Position numbers and translations under genes: made by a program. A stretch of 64,000 bases of DNA, from the NCBI GenBank assembly GCA_964019155.1, contig OZ025241.1, forward strand, positions 4,023,764 to 4,087,763, read 5' to 3'. The notes beneath the pieces are model-generated. The model was not told the origin of the DNA and did not search any database. It saw only the letters and a program-made list of their open reading frames with translations. This DNA comes from Osedax fenrisi (lineage: Eukaryota; Annelida; Polychaeta; Sabellida; Siboglinidae). Below are positions 24,398-39,077 of the stretch, one piece after another (within the stretch, counting starts at the first letter, position 1; each line of letters starts with the position of its first letter).

Positions 24398-25231
24398 CTA
24401 ATAAGTTAAATCTGTAGATACTAAACCTGATACAATACTTATATTACTCTGATTATCCGCATTCATATCAACGTCAATAACGACATATTCTCTGGCATTG
24501 ACGTTAGCGTCGGATACTAGGTCATGACCTACATTAGAAGTCACCTCAATACCGGCGTCGCCACCTATATTAGTAAGCATACTAGTGTTACGCGTGTACG
24601 GGTTAATAGTATCTTTACTGGTCACGTGATTACTCATAGTGGCGAAGCCATCGTTACGAGCTATGGTTTCCACGTGAGAACTAGTGCTGGCACCTACGTC
24701 TGTCCTGCTACACGATATAACGGGGGTTTGTACCCTTACATCACCCGTGGCGTAGTCGTTGTTGTGCACCGTGCTAGGGAAGTCTTGGCCTTGAAAACTA
24801 GATATCGAGTATTGGTAATTGAACGTATTCTTGATCGCGGTGTTTTGAACCGTTCCATCGCTAGTCAAGGGACGATCGTTTTGACCCGTCGCATCGCTAG
24901 TTGTAGGCGCATCCTTGAACAGAGTATGCGATACCGTAGTATCGCGTTCCTTGTATTTATAAGCGGTGGGCGTCACGATGGGCGTGTCTACGATCGACGC
25001 GGATAAACTCCTATTGTTGGCGCTGTTAGCCGAGGTATTTTTCCAGACTTCCTGGTCGACGTTATCCCTGCTGCGACGTCGTATGGTCTTGACCCGGCTG
25101 TCCGGTTCGGCTAGGACACGAAGATTCTGGGTATCGGAGGAGTTGGGTCTGGCGTTGAGGTCACCGATCAAGGTCATTCGCTCGTCATATTCTCCGTGCG
25201 TGGACTTTGTGGTTTTGAAGTCGCTAGACTG
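24398..25231 (-). CDS. guanylate cyclase, last exon (C-terminal tail)
   Basis: 278 codons including the stop, starting after CTCGCAG (a CAGCAG tandem acceptor, so one Gln may be optional). It is rich in Ser, Thr, Asn and Asp with no known domain. An early basic stretch reads KTIRRRSRDN. GC content and the long open frame mark it as a real exon. Its link to the cyclase rests on phase agreement through the 44-nt exon at 27452-27495. It could instead belong to a separate gene. Confidence 0.6.
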   Translation of the reverse strand, partial: QSSDFKTTKSTHGEYDERMTLIGDLNARPNSSDTQNLRVLAEPDSRVKTIRRRSRDNVDQEVWKNTSANSANNRSLSASIVDTPIVTPTAYKYKERDTTVSHTLFKDAPTTSDATGQNDRPLTSDGTVQNTAIKNTFNYQYSISSFQGQDFPSTVHNNDYATGDVRVQTPVISCSRTDVGASTSSHVETIARNDGFATMSNHVTSKDTINPYTRNTSMLTNIGGDAGIEVTSNVGHDLVSDANVNAREYVVIDVDMNADNQSNISIVSGLVSTDLTY

Positions 25232-27658
25232 CTGCGAGGTCGGGTAGTATCACGTTAATAGTATACTATATATATATATAATATATAGATTGAATCTGAG
25301 ATTGAAGTATCTCAAGGCAGCTATTCAAAAGTTTGATTACTTTCTGGTTGCTTAATGATGGAAAATAAATAAATATGTAGTCAACTACTATATAGTATAT
25401 AGAATATATAATATATCATACTATATAGCATATATACTATATGATATAGTATACTATATTATATAGACTATATAATATATTATATTGTATAGTATTATAT
25501 ATATATATAGCGAACGGTTAACTATATAAAGAAACAATTTTGAGATAGATTAAATAACAAGAAGATTGATAATAATTTATTATATTTATGATATAGAGAA
25601 AATAAGATAAACCCAGGATAGTTTATCTTCAATGGCGATAACATTAAGATACATGTAGATTATTGCATTAGTCTTGAATAGTGTTATGGTATTAAAGCGA
25701 TTATTAAAGCGATACAAATTAAGGATAAATCCGTACGATATTTCTATAGATAATATATATATAAATGGTTTATCATGATAGGTTAATGGTATCAAACCGG
25801 ATGCTCTAATAGAGTAAAATACTACTAACAATAATGGAGGAAACTATCATTAAAGATAATAGTGATTACTATTAATACATAATTTGGAATTCATTAATGA
25901 ATAATATAGAGGCGTCCTTAAAATGTAATTAAGAAATAGTCACATTGAGAACAAAATTATAATTAGTATATATATACAATTAATTATTTAAATATCTTCA
26001 AATAAATGGAATAATTTTAATATATTTCTGACTTTAAAATATCTATTATATATATATATCCATATTAAATTATATTTCATATATATATGAATTGCAGGTA
26101 TACCTTAAATTCAGAGAGAACAACATAAAAGTACTGTATTTATAATTTAATTATGTAACCATGTATAGGTTAATTATAATATAACCTATACATAATAGAA
26201 CTCAATATTTATATAAATATTAATATATTTAATATAAATATTATGTGGATGATTAAATTAAAATATAAATATAAAAATAAATCATAGAGTAGATACATAA
26301 CAAATATAATTAATTTGTTTTAAATAATAACTTTAAAATATTAAATACATGTATTAAACATCGATTATAATCGAGTATACTTGATAATATGATATCAATA
26401 TATATTGAAATGTCAATACATTAATTATTACATTAATTATCTCATCATATGTTATTATTACGTGTTCATAAAATAGACAATTATTTAATTATTTAAAATT
26501 TTTATAATAAACTAACTACCATATTTTCTGAGCCTTCTTTTTCGGTACATTCAACAGTATCTATTTATATTGTAGAACTTATATTGTATGTTATACTTTT
26601 TTATTTATTTTATAATAAATGAACCACATTATTTTGATAGCATCGAATGTATATAATAATACTTATATTAATAATTGTCTATACAAGAAGAATAATAATA
26701 AACCTTCATTGTGAGCAATATTGAAGTCCGATAAATCCTGTATTGAGAAGTTTAATATGAATCAGGGCTACTATTAATGCTACTAAGCATCCTTACATCA
26801 TTGTTCATAAATCAATAACATAGACATATTTATTAACATTCCATTAGTAATTTAATACCATGATCATTTAGGAACAATTTTTAGAAATATGTGTATTATA
26901 TTTAATAAATAAATTATATATATGTATAATAATAAAATAATAATAATAAGCGTAAAAATAAATATTAAGAAATTAATTCAATACTTCAAATTAACACTCA
27001 AATAGTGAATACATATATTAAATAAATACAAATCTACAAGTAGATGATATTTATAATAACATTAATATCAAAATATAAGGTATGATACTAATCATAAAGT
27101 AAATAAATGATGATTTTGTTGTGATCAATTATATATTGTTGTTGTATTTATAAACCAGAAGTCAAGATATGTATTATTTCTCTTGCCATCGGACTTTAAG
27201 ATATATAATATAAATAATAGAAAAACATTATTTATATATATATATATTATTAATCTATAAATAAATAGTAATATTATTATATATATTATAGTATATATAC
27301 TTCGGATTTTAAGATATATGATATAAATAATTGAAAAACATTATTTATATATATTATTAATCTATAAATAAATAGTAGTATTATTATATATATTATAGTA
27401 TATTATAGTTTATTATAGTATAGGTATATAGATTACTAGAAGTGTACACACCTGGTAAGATGCCGCATCGTTGGCTATAGCTTTAAGATCGATTTCTATT
27501 TAGTATGTTATGTATGAGTATTACGTAATAGAATTGTTGCGCAATATTCTAAGTAGAGTTACCTAAGTAACACGTAATAGTTAAGTTATCGTATATCTGA
27601 TATTTAGAATACAACTAGTAATTTCTATTAGCTTATAAGCTATAGCATTAAATAAAAG

Positions 27659-27718
<60 letters not shown>

Positions 27719-27968
27719 AATCTATTTATAGTATGATGAGATGATGAACATCTTGTACATAATAATTGTTCACTTTATTATCTATATTAAGGTAGTATAC
27801 TTTTCAAGTTTATAAAATATATTTGTTGAACATTTTAAAAGTTAAATATAAAATATATATTATCTTAAATTATCCATAATTTATTAAAATATACATACTT
27901 CATTCTCACAAATTTGTTTAAATACGAATAAATAGTAAGTTACTAATACATATGTTAATTAAATAGTT

Positions 27969-28011
<43 letters not shown>

Positions 28012-31000
28012 AAACTATTGAAATATATACTTAAGACTAAAATTATAAAATAAACTATAAAATATTTTTATAATACAAAATTATTACGACAAAAGTAAAA
28101 CAAAATAAATAATACAAATAATTGTTAAATGAATTCTACGGTATTTGTAATCACATTACTTTCCTGAATACTTTAGTCTCATCACGACTACTTAAACTAT
28201 CATTTATATTATAATATCTCCATACTCCTGGATTACAATTCCTACTAATTCTCGCCTACTAGATTAATGATTCGCATTCAAATGTGACCCGAAAATTCGG
28301 CGGGAAATAACCTCGACGCGATTTTTCGAAAAGCGATATATACATTTATTTTCGACGACGATTTCGCCACGCTAACCGCTTCCGTTACGGCCGTAGTCCG
28401 CTTGACCGATGGTCTGACCGGTGTTGTCCTTGATAGAAGAGTACTCGCTATTACTGTCGTCCGTACAGTAGTCGTCCATCGTCTCCACGTCGTGTTTGTC
28501 CGTCAGACAGACGTGGAACTCGTGGTCCACCATCGTGATACGGGTGGCGTCCGTCTTCTCGCCGGTCAGTACGTATACGTCCATCATACCCTTGCCCTGA
28601 GAGGGTAGCGGAGTGGTAGATATAGGGTGGGTGATAGAGGGTGATAATGGCTACATCGCTCTTCTTTACTGTTAGCACGTATACGTCCATCATACCCTTG
28701 CCCTGAGAGGGTAGCGGAGTGGTAGAGATAGGGTGGGTGATAGAGGGTGATACAGGCTACATCGCTCGTCTTTACTGTTAGCACATATACGTCCATCATT
28801 CCTGACCGAATAGACATAGGTAACATTGGAGAGAGGGTGATAGACAGGGTTGAGATAAGGTAAGGGGGATACGTGTGTACTAGAGAAGATTAATACTAGC
28901 TACGTCGCTATTCTCTACCGTCAATTTGTATTTACATTTCCCTTATTAAGAGAAAGTAATAGAGAGAAGTTAATAAGCGCGGCGGATATAGATTAAGAAA
29001 TATGGAGATACAAAAATACAATCAGAAAGAGTGAAATATATTGAAATAGAGGGAGTGAGTAAGTTAGATGCAAAGAGTTTTAGAGAAAAGGATATATATG
29101 TAGAGATAGAGAGGTAGAGAGGAGAGATATAGAGGGAGTAGCATAGAGGTAGAGAGTTAATTACGTGTGAATTATTTCTTATATATACATATACAATACA
29201 TGTGTTTTTACTTGAATTACACCGAGTATGCATGCATGTATTTAATAGTATAGATCAGCGGTTGCCCACCTATAGGTAATTACTCAAACTTAGGTCAATG
29301 GGTCTTTTTTGTGGCTAATAAACCAATTTATAATAAATAAATAAATGTTTTATAATCAAATTGGCGTTATGGTCGAGAAAAATTGAAGATAGGAATATAT
29401 ATATATATATATATATATTTTAATATATATATACACTATAGTTTATTGTATTCGTTCATGACTAAAGTTTCATAATAAAAAATAACAGTTTGTATTGGGT
29501 CATGGTATATTTTATTAAGAATTATCAAAACAAGGGTCATGGTGAAAAAATGTTGGGAACTACTGGTCTAGATCATCATCAAGAAATTAAAAATGAAAAA
29601 TATAAAATCGATATAAATATAATTAAGTGTTATTAATATTACTTTAAGATAACACTTAAAATAGTGATGTATAACTCTTATACATCACTATTTATGATGA
29701 AACCTTGACATCAATAAATCCCCTTTCCTCCACTATGAAGTCGTTCTTCACCAAGTCGTAAGTGTTGTTGCTTATTTGTATCGTGTTATCTGTTGGGATG
29801 GTATTACGGTATCACTGTATTACCTTACACTATGCATACGTACACACATACACTTAAACATATACGTACACACATACACTTAAACATATACGTACACACA
29901 TACACTTAAACATATACGTACACACATACACTTAAACATATACGTACACACATACACTTAAACATATACGTACACACATATATACGGGTTTCGTACGTGT
30001 TAGCTAACTATTTGTTGTTTATTTTATGATTTGCTATAGCATATACTATAGTATATTTTCCCGATAATTACAATATTTTTTTTTATTTTTTTTTAAATAT
30101 ATATGGGTATGTAATTATATATAAATGTTAATTAAATTGTATTCATTAAATATAATTTAATATCCCGCGTAATATACTCTCATTTATCGTATCTCGCGTT
30201 CGCGTGTTCCTAATAAGTACACACACACACATACACACACATACGCACATACACACACATACCCGGGACATATAAGTAGGCCACGTACCAATACCCGTAC
30301 ATATTAGAAGTAGGCCACTTACCAATACCACTAGTGACCATCCTACTGGCCGTGTTCACCGTGTCGCCGAACAGACAAAACCTCGGGTTGATGTGTCCTA
30401 CCAGGCCGGCTACGCAAGACCCTGCGGTGTGGGTAGGACCAAGTGGGTCAAGTGGTCAGTCACGTGGGTTAAGTGGTCAGACACGTGTGTTAAGTAACTA
30501 TACAGTGTAATCTAGGGGGCTTAGATAGTTATGGGAATAGTTGTAGGGTTTAGTTCATTGTATTATAACTATAGCTTTAGTGTTTACGGCTACGAATATA
30601 ATTGTATTTAAAGCTTAACACTGTTGAAATATAATATCATTGTATTTTATATAAACATATATATATATATATATATATAATTATATATATATATATATAT
30701 ACGCCTATCACTGAATTGTAATTATAGGGTTAATAATTAGTAAGTAATTAGTATGTATACATAGTATTTACTAAGTAGTTACTATATATATAGTGGTATA
30801 TCTCTAGATATTATACCTATACTTACTAATGTGTTGTCAATGAATTGTTATCACTTACCATCTTATAACTTATGTGTGATAAGTTACTATAACATGAGGT
30901 ACAGCATTTATAACTGAATTGTGAATAGATGGGTACATAAATATACCACTGTATTATGAGAGTATAGTGTCATGTCTTACACCTGTAGTATAAGTATAGG

Positions 31001-34000
31001 TTTAAAATAAACCACTGTATTGTATTTAGAGGATTACAACTAACTATTAAATGTTCACTATTCACTATATTGTATACCGGATATATCTAACTATAGTATT
31101 CATTAGTCACTTTATTATAACTAGAGGTGTAGTACTAAGTTAGAACTACCAAAGGGTTTTGGTACTACTAACCACTTTATTATAACTATAGTTATAATAA
31201 AGCTGTATAGGGCTCTATAATATACATCTATAGAGATGTAGTAATAACCACTGTATTATAAATAGAGTGTTATTACTATCCACTGAATTGTAACTAGAGG
31301 CTTAACACTAACCACTGTGAATACCAAACTTAAGCCGCATTGCATTTCGGGGAATATACGGGAAATGGTATCCTAACATCTCCTTCATTATGGCAAGACA
31401 CATCCGGGACATTTCCAGCGCGTGAATGTGCCCGTTACGATCCGGAACCCCTGTGTTACGTAATGTGTCGCATTGTTATCACTTGACCCTGGCATCTTGT
31501 GACACGTGACTAGTGTTACGTTGTTACTTTTATTTGGTGAAGTCCTTTCATCCCATCCAGGAACTTAGATGAAGTTTTCACTTATAACCATATATGGCTC
31601 TGATGTCAATTCGAAGCATCTCTCACGATAAGGCACCCATGGTTTTAACGAGAGATATCATAGGTGATACTGTAATATAATATATAATGAGATATTTGAC
31701 TCTATCTAGTGACTGTATAACTCCCGAGATGTACCTTACTGTTACAGTAACGGGTTAGAGAGGCCATATAAGTAAATTCCGCATTAAATATATTAATTAA
31801 TAGTAAATAAATCATAAAAATATATACTATGATTTAAAAAATGCTCACATACAATATATAATATAAACATATATTAATAATATGTAATCATGATAGTAAT
31901 ATATATATATATAATATTATATATTTAGAAAAGTAATTAATGATATGTGTTTATAATTCGCAAATGTTGATCTGGTTCCATCTCTATTTTTATATATTAT
32001 ATTGCTACCTTATTTAATGTTATTGTTTCGTTTTGTTTGTTCGTTCACAACACCAGTGAGGGTAATCTTTCTTTACCATATTTGGTGTATAAATAAACCA
32101 TCCTATCCTATATTATCCTATCCTATCCTATTTAAGTACACTTCATATATATATATATATATACTATAGTATATAATAACATGATTATGAATCATGTAAA
32201 CACAGCATCGGTGACATGAAAGTTGCACTTTTACTACATTAGTCATCAATCAATAAATACAGTATTTGCATACATATTTTTAAAACGATACACTTAAATA
32301 AATGTATTAATTAGATAAGAATAGTCTACGAATATGTAATTAAACACGAATTATGTATGCTGGTAGTATGTGTTTATATGTATATATATAGTTACTATGT
32401 TTAGATTTATAATACACATAGATAATCAGATATTGTAGTTATAGGTGTATACTTCAAGGTATATATCTATATCCAAAGCATGATATACAATATTTAAAGG
32501 ATGTGCACATCCTTTAAATATTGTATATCATGCTTTGGATATAGATATATACTTAAGTAGTATTAGTAGTATACTACAACTAAAATACTAATGTATACAT
32601 CAGGCAATAACTATAGTTATTACTTATATTTAATATATTATATTTAAAACTGCCCTCGTCTATAAGCTTGCTAAAGTTTCATACACACAAGTAATAGGAC
32701 GTTGATTCAAACTAAATCCGGACCAATACAATAGGTATTACATTATTTAGAAGTGTTCTTATATAATTGTGTATACAATAATGGTTGGTTCTTATTAATA
32801 CCATGGATTCCTTAACATTTGAGCGGTTTCTAAGTGGAATTAGAGCGAGTTGGTTGTAATTAAAAATGTCATTTAAGTTCGTTGATGGGCTCCACCAAAA
32901 TAAAACAATTAAAAAAAACAATTTTAAATAATTAGTTATAACAACATTATAAAAAAATATCTAGGATATATTTTTTTAATGTTGTAGAAAATTATTTATT
33001 GATCAATTAAAATTTAAAAAATTGCTCGTATCTCTCCAAAACATAGATAGACCTGACAAAATAATTTTTTTTAAATCCTATCATTCAATCCAATTTATCA
33101 AAGTGAACAACACATATATTATAGTTAATATTTATTAGTTTAAATATATATATATAGTTATACATATTAGTATACTAACTATATATTGATAAACTAACTT
33201 TAATAGAGAAGTCAATATAAAAATGTACAATACTTTGTTACATTTTAGATTTAACATAATTGATCACAGACAATGTTAACATTATAAGTTATTACTAATA
33301 ACTATTTAGATATATGTTATAACGGAGAAGGGACGACCAGCTTATTTGGTAGAGTATCTATGGAACTGGAAATTGCTATAATTAATATCTTTTTATAAAT
33401 TTTAATTTCTTACTTATTTGCAAATATATAATAAATACATCTACAACTACTAGTATAGTATACTACTACTATATTAGTATACTACTAATACTACAACATC
33501 TACTACTATTTATATTACAATATAGTTGCAGAACACTATGTATACTATAGTATACTATATGTATTATTGTACTATGTAGACTAGTATTGCCCGTATACAT
33601 ACCCGATGAAATCATGACCGAGTCTGCGATAGTTTCAAGTTTGTAGACGTCGTGTTTACTGATCACCTGTTCGAAGATGGTGTACACAGTTTCCAGCGTG
33701 TCCACTACCTGTCCACCGGAGATGTAGGCTTGTTATTAGGGGCAACGCTGGAACGATGGTGTGTATGTAGGGGGGGGGGGCAACCAATCAAAATAAATTT
33801 GGTGGTAAAAGTTGGGGGGATCAATACATCGGAGGTCCCCCTAGATTTTAAAGTGGGGAGGACCAATACATAGGAGGTCCCCTAGATTTTAAAGTAGGGG
33901 GGGACTAATATATAGGAGGTCCCCTAGATTTTAAAGTGGGGAGGACCAATACATAGGAGGTCCCCTAGATTTTAAAGTGGGGGGGGACCAATACATAGGA

Positions 34001-37000
34001 GGTCCCCTAGATTTTAAAGTGGGGGGGACTAATATATAGGAGGTCCCCTAGATTTTAAAGTGGGGGGACCAATACATAGGAGGTCCCCTAGATTTTAAAG
34101 TGGGGGGGACCAATACATAGGAGGTCCCCTAGATTTTAAAGTGGGGGGGGGACCAATACATAGGAGGTCCCCTAGATTTTAAAGTGGGGGGGGACTAATA
34201 TATAGGAGGTCCCCTAGATTTTAAAGTGGGGAGGACCAATACATAGGAGGTCCACTAGATTTTAAAGTGGGGGGGGACCAATACATAGGAGGTCCCCTAG
34301 ATTTTAAAGTGGGGGGACCAATACATAGGAGGTCCCCTAGATTTTAAAGTGGGGGGGACCAATACATATGAGGTCCCTAGATTTTAAAGTGGGGGGGACC
34401 AATACATAGGAGGTCCCCTAGATTTTAAAGTGGGGGGGGGGGGACTAATATATAGGAGGTCCCCTAGATTTTAAAGTGGGGGGACCAATACATAGGAGGT
34501 CCCCTAGATTTTAAAGTGGGGGGGGTACCAATACATATGAGGTCCCCTAGATTTTAAAGTGGGGGGGACCAATACATAGGAGGTCCCCTAGATTTTAAAG
34601 TGGGGGGGACCAATACATAGGAGGTCCCTTAGATTTTAAAGTGGGGGGGACCAATACATAGGAGGTCCCCTAGATTTTAAAGTGGGGGGGGACTAATATA
34701 TAGGAGGTCCCCTAGATTTTAAAGTGGGGGGACCAATACATAGGAGGTCCCCTAGATTTTAAAGTGGGGGGGACCAATACATATGAGGTCCCCTAGATTT
34801 TAAAGTGGGGGGGACCAATACATAGGAGGTCCCCTAGATTTTAAAGTAGGGGGGACTAATATATAGGAGGTCCCTAGATTTTAAAGTGGGGGGACCAATA
34901 CATAGGAGGTCCCCTAGATTTTAAAGTGGGGGGGACTAATACATAGGAGGTCCCCTAGATTTTAAAGTGGGGGGGACCAATACATAGGAGGTCCCTTAGA
35001 TTTTAAAGTGGGGGGGACCAATACATAGGAGGTCCCCTAAATTTTAAAGTGGGGGGGACCAATACATAGGAGGTCCCCTAGATTTTAAAGTGGGGGGGAC
35101 TAATACATAGGAGGTCCCCTAGATTTTAAAGTGGGGGGCATATACCCCCATCCCCATTGTTGCAGCGCCCCTACATATTATACGCGCGTTCTTATCGCGC
35201 ATTATAGAACATCATATAAAGTATTAATTAATGTTGCAACGTATTAATGTATTAGAGTTAATGTGTGGCCTATTGACCATTATAATATAGGACATTATAA
35301 TGTATTATTACTAAAATAGTAGTTATACATCTGTAAAGAATACAATTATGATATAAGATATGTATACAGTATAAAGAATACAGTATACCTTATATATATA
35401 CGATGATGGTTAATATATGTTACTAAATGAGGTATCGAGCTCACCTGATAGGTGGTGTGTATATTGAATACGTGCAATCAACGGATACTAAGTACATTCC
35501 ACAGATAACTCACCTGATACGTGGTGAGATTGGTGAATAGCGTATTATACTGAGGAATCTCCGAGAAACAGATCGACACGTTAGAGAAACGAAGGGGTTT
35601 CACTTCCAGGTTATTGGCGATTAGATAGGCTATCTTACTGGGGAAAACCTGTCAATAATATATATATATATATCTATATCAGTTAGTGGCGAATATTCAC
35701 ATCGAATAATGTACACTGTATACTGTGTATACACTGTACACTGTACAGTAGACCGGTTCGTACTCAATTTTTTTTCGTAATTTTATAAACCTTCACATCT
35801 GTGACAATTATGAATGCTATGATAAATAATTGTTTAAAATTGTAGACCTATATCTTAAATAGTTTTATGTCACGAGACCTTTTAATTTTAACATTGAATA
35901 CATATAAAATTTAACATGGAGGAGATATAGAAATAAGTTTTATTCAATTTTTATAAAATTGTATGATTTTTTTTAAGCCAACTATGGATATATCCTAGAA
36001 ACATATATTACAAGTAGTATAAACAATACAAAATATTTTTCATAATAATCTAGATGCCCAAATTTTATAAAATAATTTTAGTAAAAAAAAATGTCTAAAA
36101 ATCGTATAATTTAATATAAATAAATTATTACAATTTAATTTAAAAAATTAAAATATATAATTTATAGATAATAATAATGCAATTCAAATTAATTATTAAA
36201 AAATTAAAAATTATTTTTAGAAAAAAAATTAACATCATTTGTAAATTTTTTTGGATTTTTATTTGAAATATGAAATACAAAATAATGTTACATATTTTTT
36301 TATTTTTTTTATTTTATTTGGATAAAGGACATTTATATCTAACTTATATCCACAATTCAATACAATCTGATCACTCAAATTTATGTAAAGTATAATTATA
36401 TATATAAATTTTAAAAATTAATTATTTTTTTGAATTATTTTGAAATAAATACTTTGTAAAATGGTGTATTTTCTCGAGTTTTAGGAGACATTAATATTGG
36501 TAATTTGTAGATATAAAAATGAAATATAGATATTATATTAATAATAAATATAAATAATGGTATATATTATATTAATTCATTAAATATAATACAAATACAT
36601 CATTAATTTTAAATATTAATTTAAAAATGTGTAAACATCAAAGATAATAAGATGGCGTCATTACTATTATAAATGGAATATTATACATTTTATCTTAAAA
36701 TAATAATTTATATTTCAAACTTTAAATGCTTCGTGACCAAAGGTAACTATTTTTTTATAAAAATTGTTAATACATATTATACTAAAATATAGATATGTAT
36801 TATATTTTATATGAAGGATTAAAAATTGAATCGAACGAACCGGTCTACTGTACAGTGTACACTGTACACATATACACTATAAATAAATTCGTATTAGTAT
36901 TCCTACATATATATGTTGGCATTTTTCTATTGTTATTGACATTAATACGTATTATTTCGGTATATGTACAGTGTACACAGTATACAGTATACAGTGTACA

Positions 37001-39022
37001 TTGGAGACAGTGACTGTCAATAACAATAGAAAAATGCCAACATATATATGTAGGAATACTAATACGAATTTATTTATAGTTTACATATATATATATATAG
37101 TATTAGCAGTTTTTGCCATATTATATATCATATTAGATATCCAAAATAAGTGTTATATATAATGTGTATGAGTCAGTGATATTTAAATTAAAAATATTTA
37201 ATTTATCTTGGATTATATGATTTCAAAATTAAGATCACATGACCTGTTTTAGAAGATTCTCCATCTTGGTATTATCCACGGTCAGTAGGTTTGTATCGAT
37301 AGCTTTCCTGTGATTCTAGTTAGGCGACGAGGAGCGATTAGTATACTGCACTCGTGCAATAGTATGATATACACGAACACTGACTATTTAGTAATAGTGC
37401 TCCAAAATATTGTTAATCCATAATATATTAGTATTGTATATTCATATATTTAGGTATTCAAATTCAAGATTTATAATACTGATATAAAATGAAAAATATA
37501 AATCTATAATTTATGACAATATATTTTTCTTTTATCGGATCGCACACCTCTGTATGAAATAACTTTTCGCTAACTCCTAAATGATATAATCATTATAACA
37601 TTCAGGAGCTAAATTAATACAAATATTAATGAATAATATTTGTTAATAAAAATATCAATACAATTATTTGTCTTCCGTTATTGTATGACTTAACCCATTA
37701 ACACCACCGAGGTAGTTAAGTACACTTGAAGTGTCGAAGTAGGTTCGATGACCTTGACTGACCTCTTTAGATCGTGACGTCATGTAGATAACGTAGTAGA
37801 TCACCGGGCAGATAGTGACCACAAGCGCCGAGAACAGAACGATACGAAGTATAGCCACTAGAGAACCTATACGTAACGGGGGATTACGTCATCATCAGGT
37901 TATGTAACGCTGCAGTGGGGTTACGTCATCATCAGGTTATGTAACTCAGCAGAGGGGTTACTTCATCATAGGGTTATGTAACGCTGTAGTGGGGTTACGT
38001 CATCAGCAGGTTATGTTACACTTCAGAGGGGTTATGTCATCGTAGGGTTATGTAACGATGCAAAGGGGTTACGTCATCATAGGGTTATGTAACGCTGCAA
38101 TGGGGTTACGTCATCATAGGGTTATGTAACGATGCAGAGTGGTTACGTCATACCGCGATGTATAGGTATGATGTAATGTAGTGCGGGGGTAATTAAAAAT
38201 GTGTAATTATCTATATAATTCTATAAGTTATTTTAGGTATTTAATATGATATTTACTCATACATATCTACATACACACATACACACATACACACACATAT
38301 ATATATATATGTATATTATAAAGTTATGGGTATTATTTATGTTATAAATGTTACTATAGTATTATACCTATGAACACTTTAATAGGCTATTTCTAGTGTG
38401 TATTACTATTACTACAGTTGTTATGAGAAAATACAGGAATGGCAATATTTAACATTACAGTGAAAACGTAAGATTATCACAGGGTAATCCTATATGATTA
38501 CCCTATGATAATCGTGGTGATAAAGTGCCTTTTAAGGGTTATTTTGTAGACAATTTCCCCATTTTTAAATACTTTCCCAGCATAAAAAATCTATAATTGT
38601 CATAATCATATTTATTCAATTAATAAATTAGTAGATGTATTTGTTTGTTTTTCATATACGATTGAAACCAAACAATTTATTTTTGGAATTTGTTCCCCCA
38701 CCCCCCGTTGGATAGGTACTTTCAGATTATTACAAAAGGAACTTCCGGTATGCTATTACATAATACGTGTTTGTACTACTTCGTTTGATGCGAGTTAGCT
38801 GATCGTCCGCCATATGGAACAGTTTCTGGTATTCGCTTTTGATAACTTCGGATGCGCATGCCAGTTTCTTCAGCCAACCGTAATAGTCGGTAGTACCACT
38901 GCCGGTGTTGTTAACCTGGCGAGAGAGAAAGGTATACTATTCAACTCTAGTAGGGGAAAGTCGGGTAATTGGCGTATGTCGACAATTACGCCAACCACTA
39001 ATATATCGAAAATAAACTATAG

Positions 39023-39077
<55 letters not shown>

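Noticed and set aside
24500..25200. Horizontal transfer of the GC-rich tail exon
   Set aside because: Its composition matches the other host exons in this window. The contrast is with the AT-rich introns, not with the genes.
24524..25247. Plus-strand ORFs of 160 and 93 aa
   Set aside because: Shadows of the minus-strand 834-nt tail exon, with no motif of their own.
33830..35140. CRISPR-like array, since units of about 41 bp repeat regularly
   Set aside because: There are no unique spacers, the units are direct tandem copies with variable G-runs, the host is eukaryotic, and the array lies inside a MITE.
36795..37162. Two short hydrophobic ORFs (72 and 63 aa)
   Set aside because: Both are translations of the arms of the 66-bp inverted repeat.
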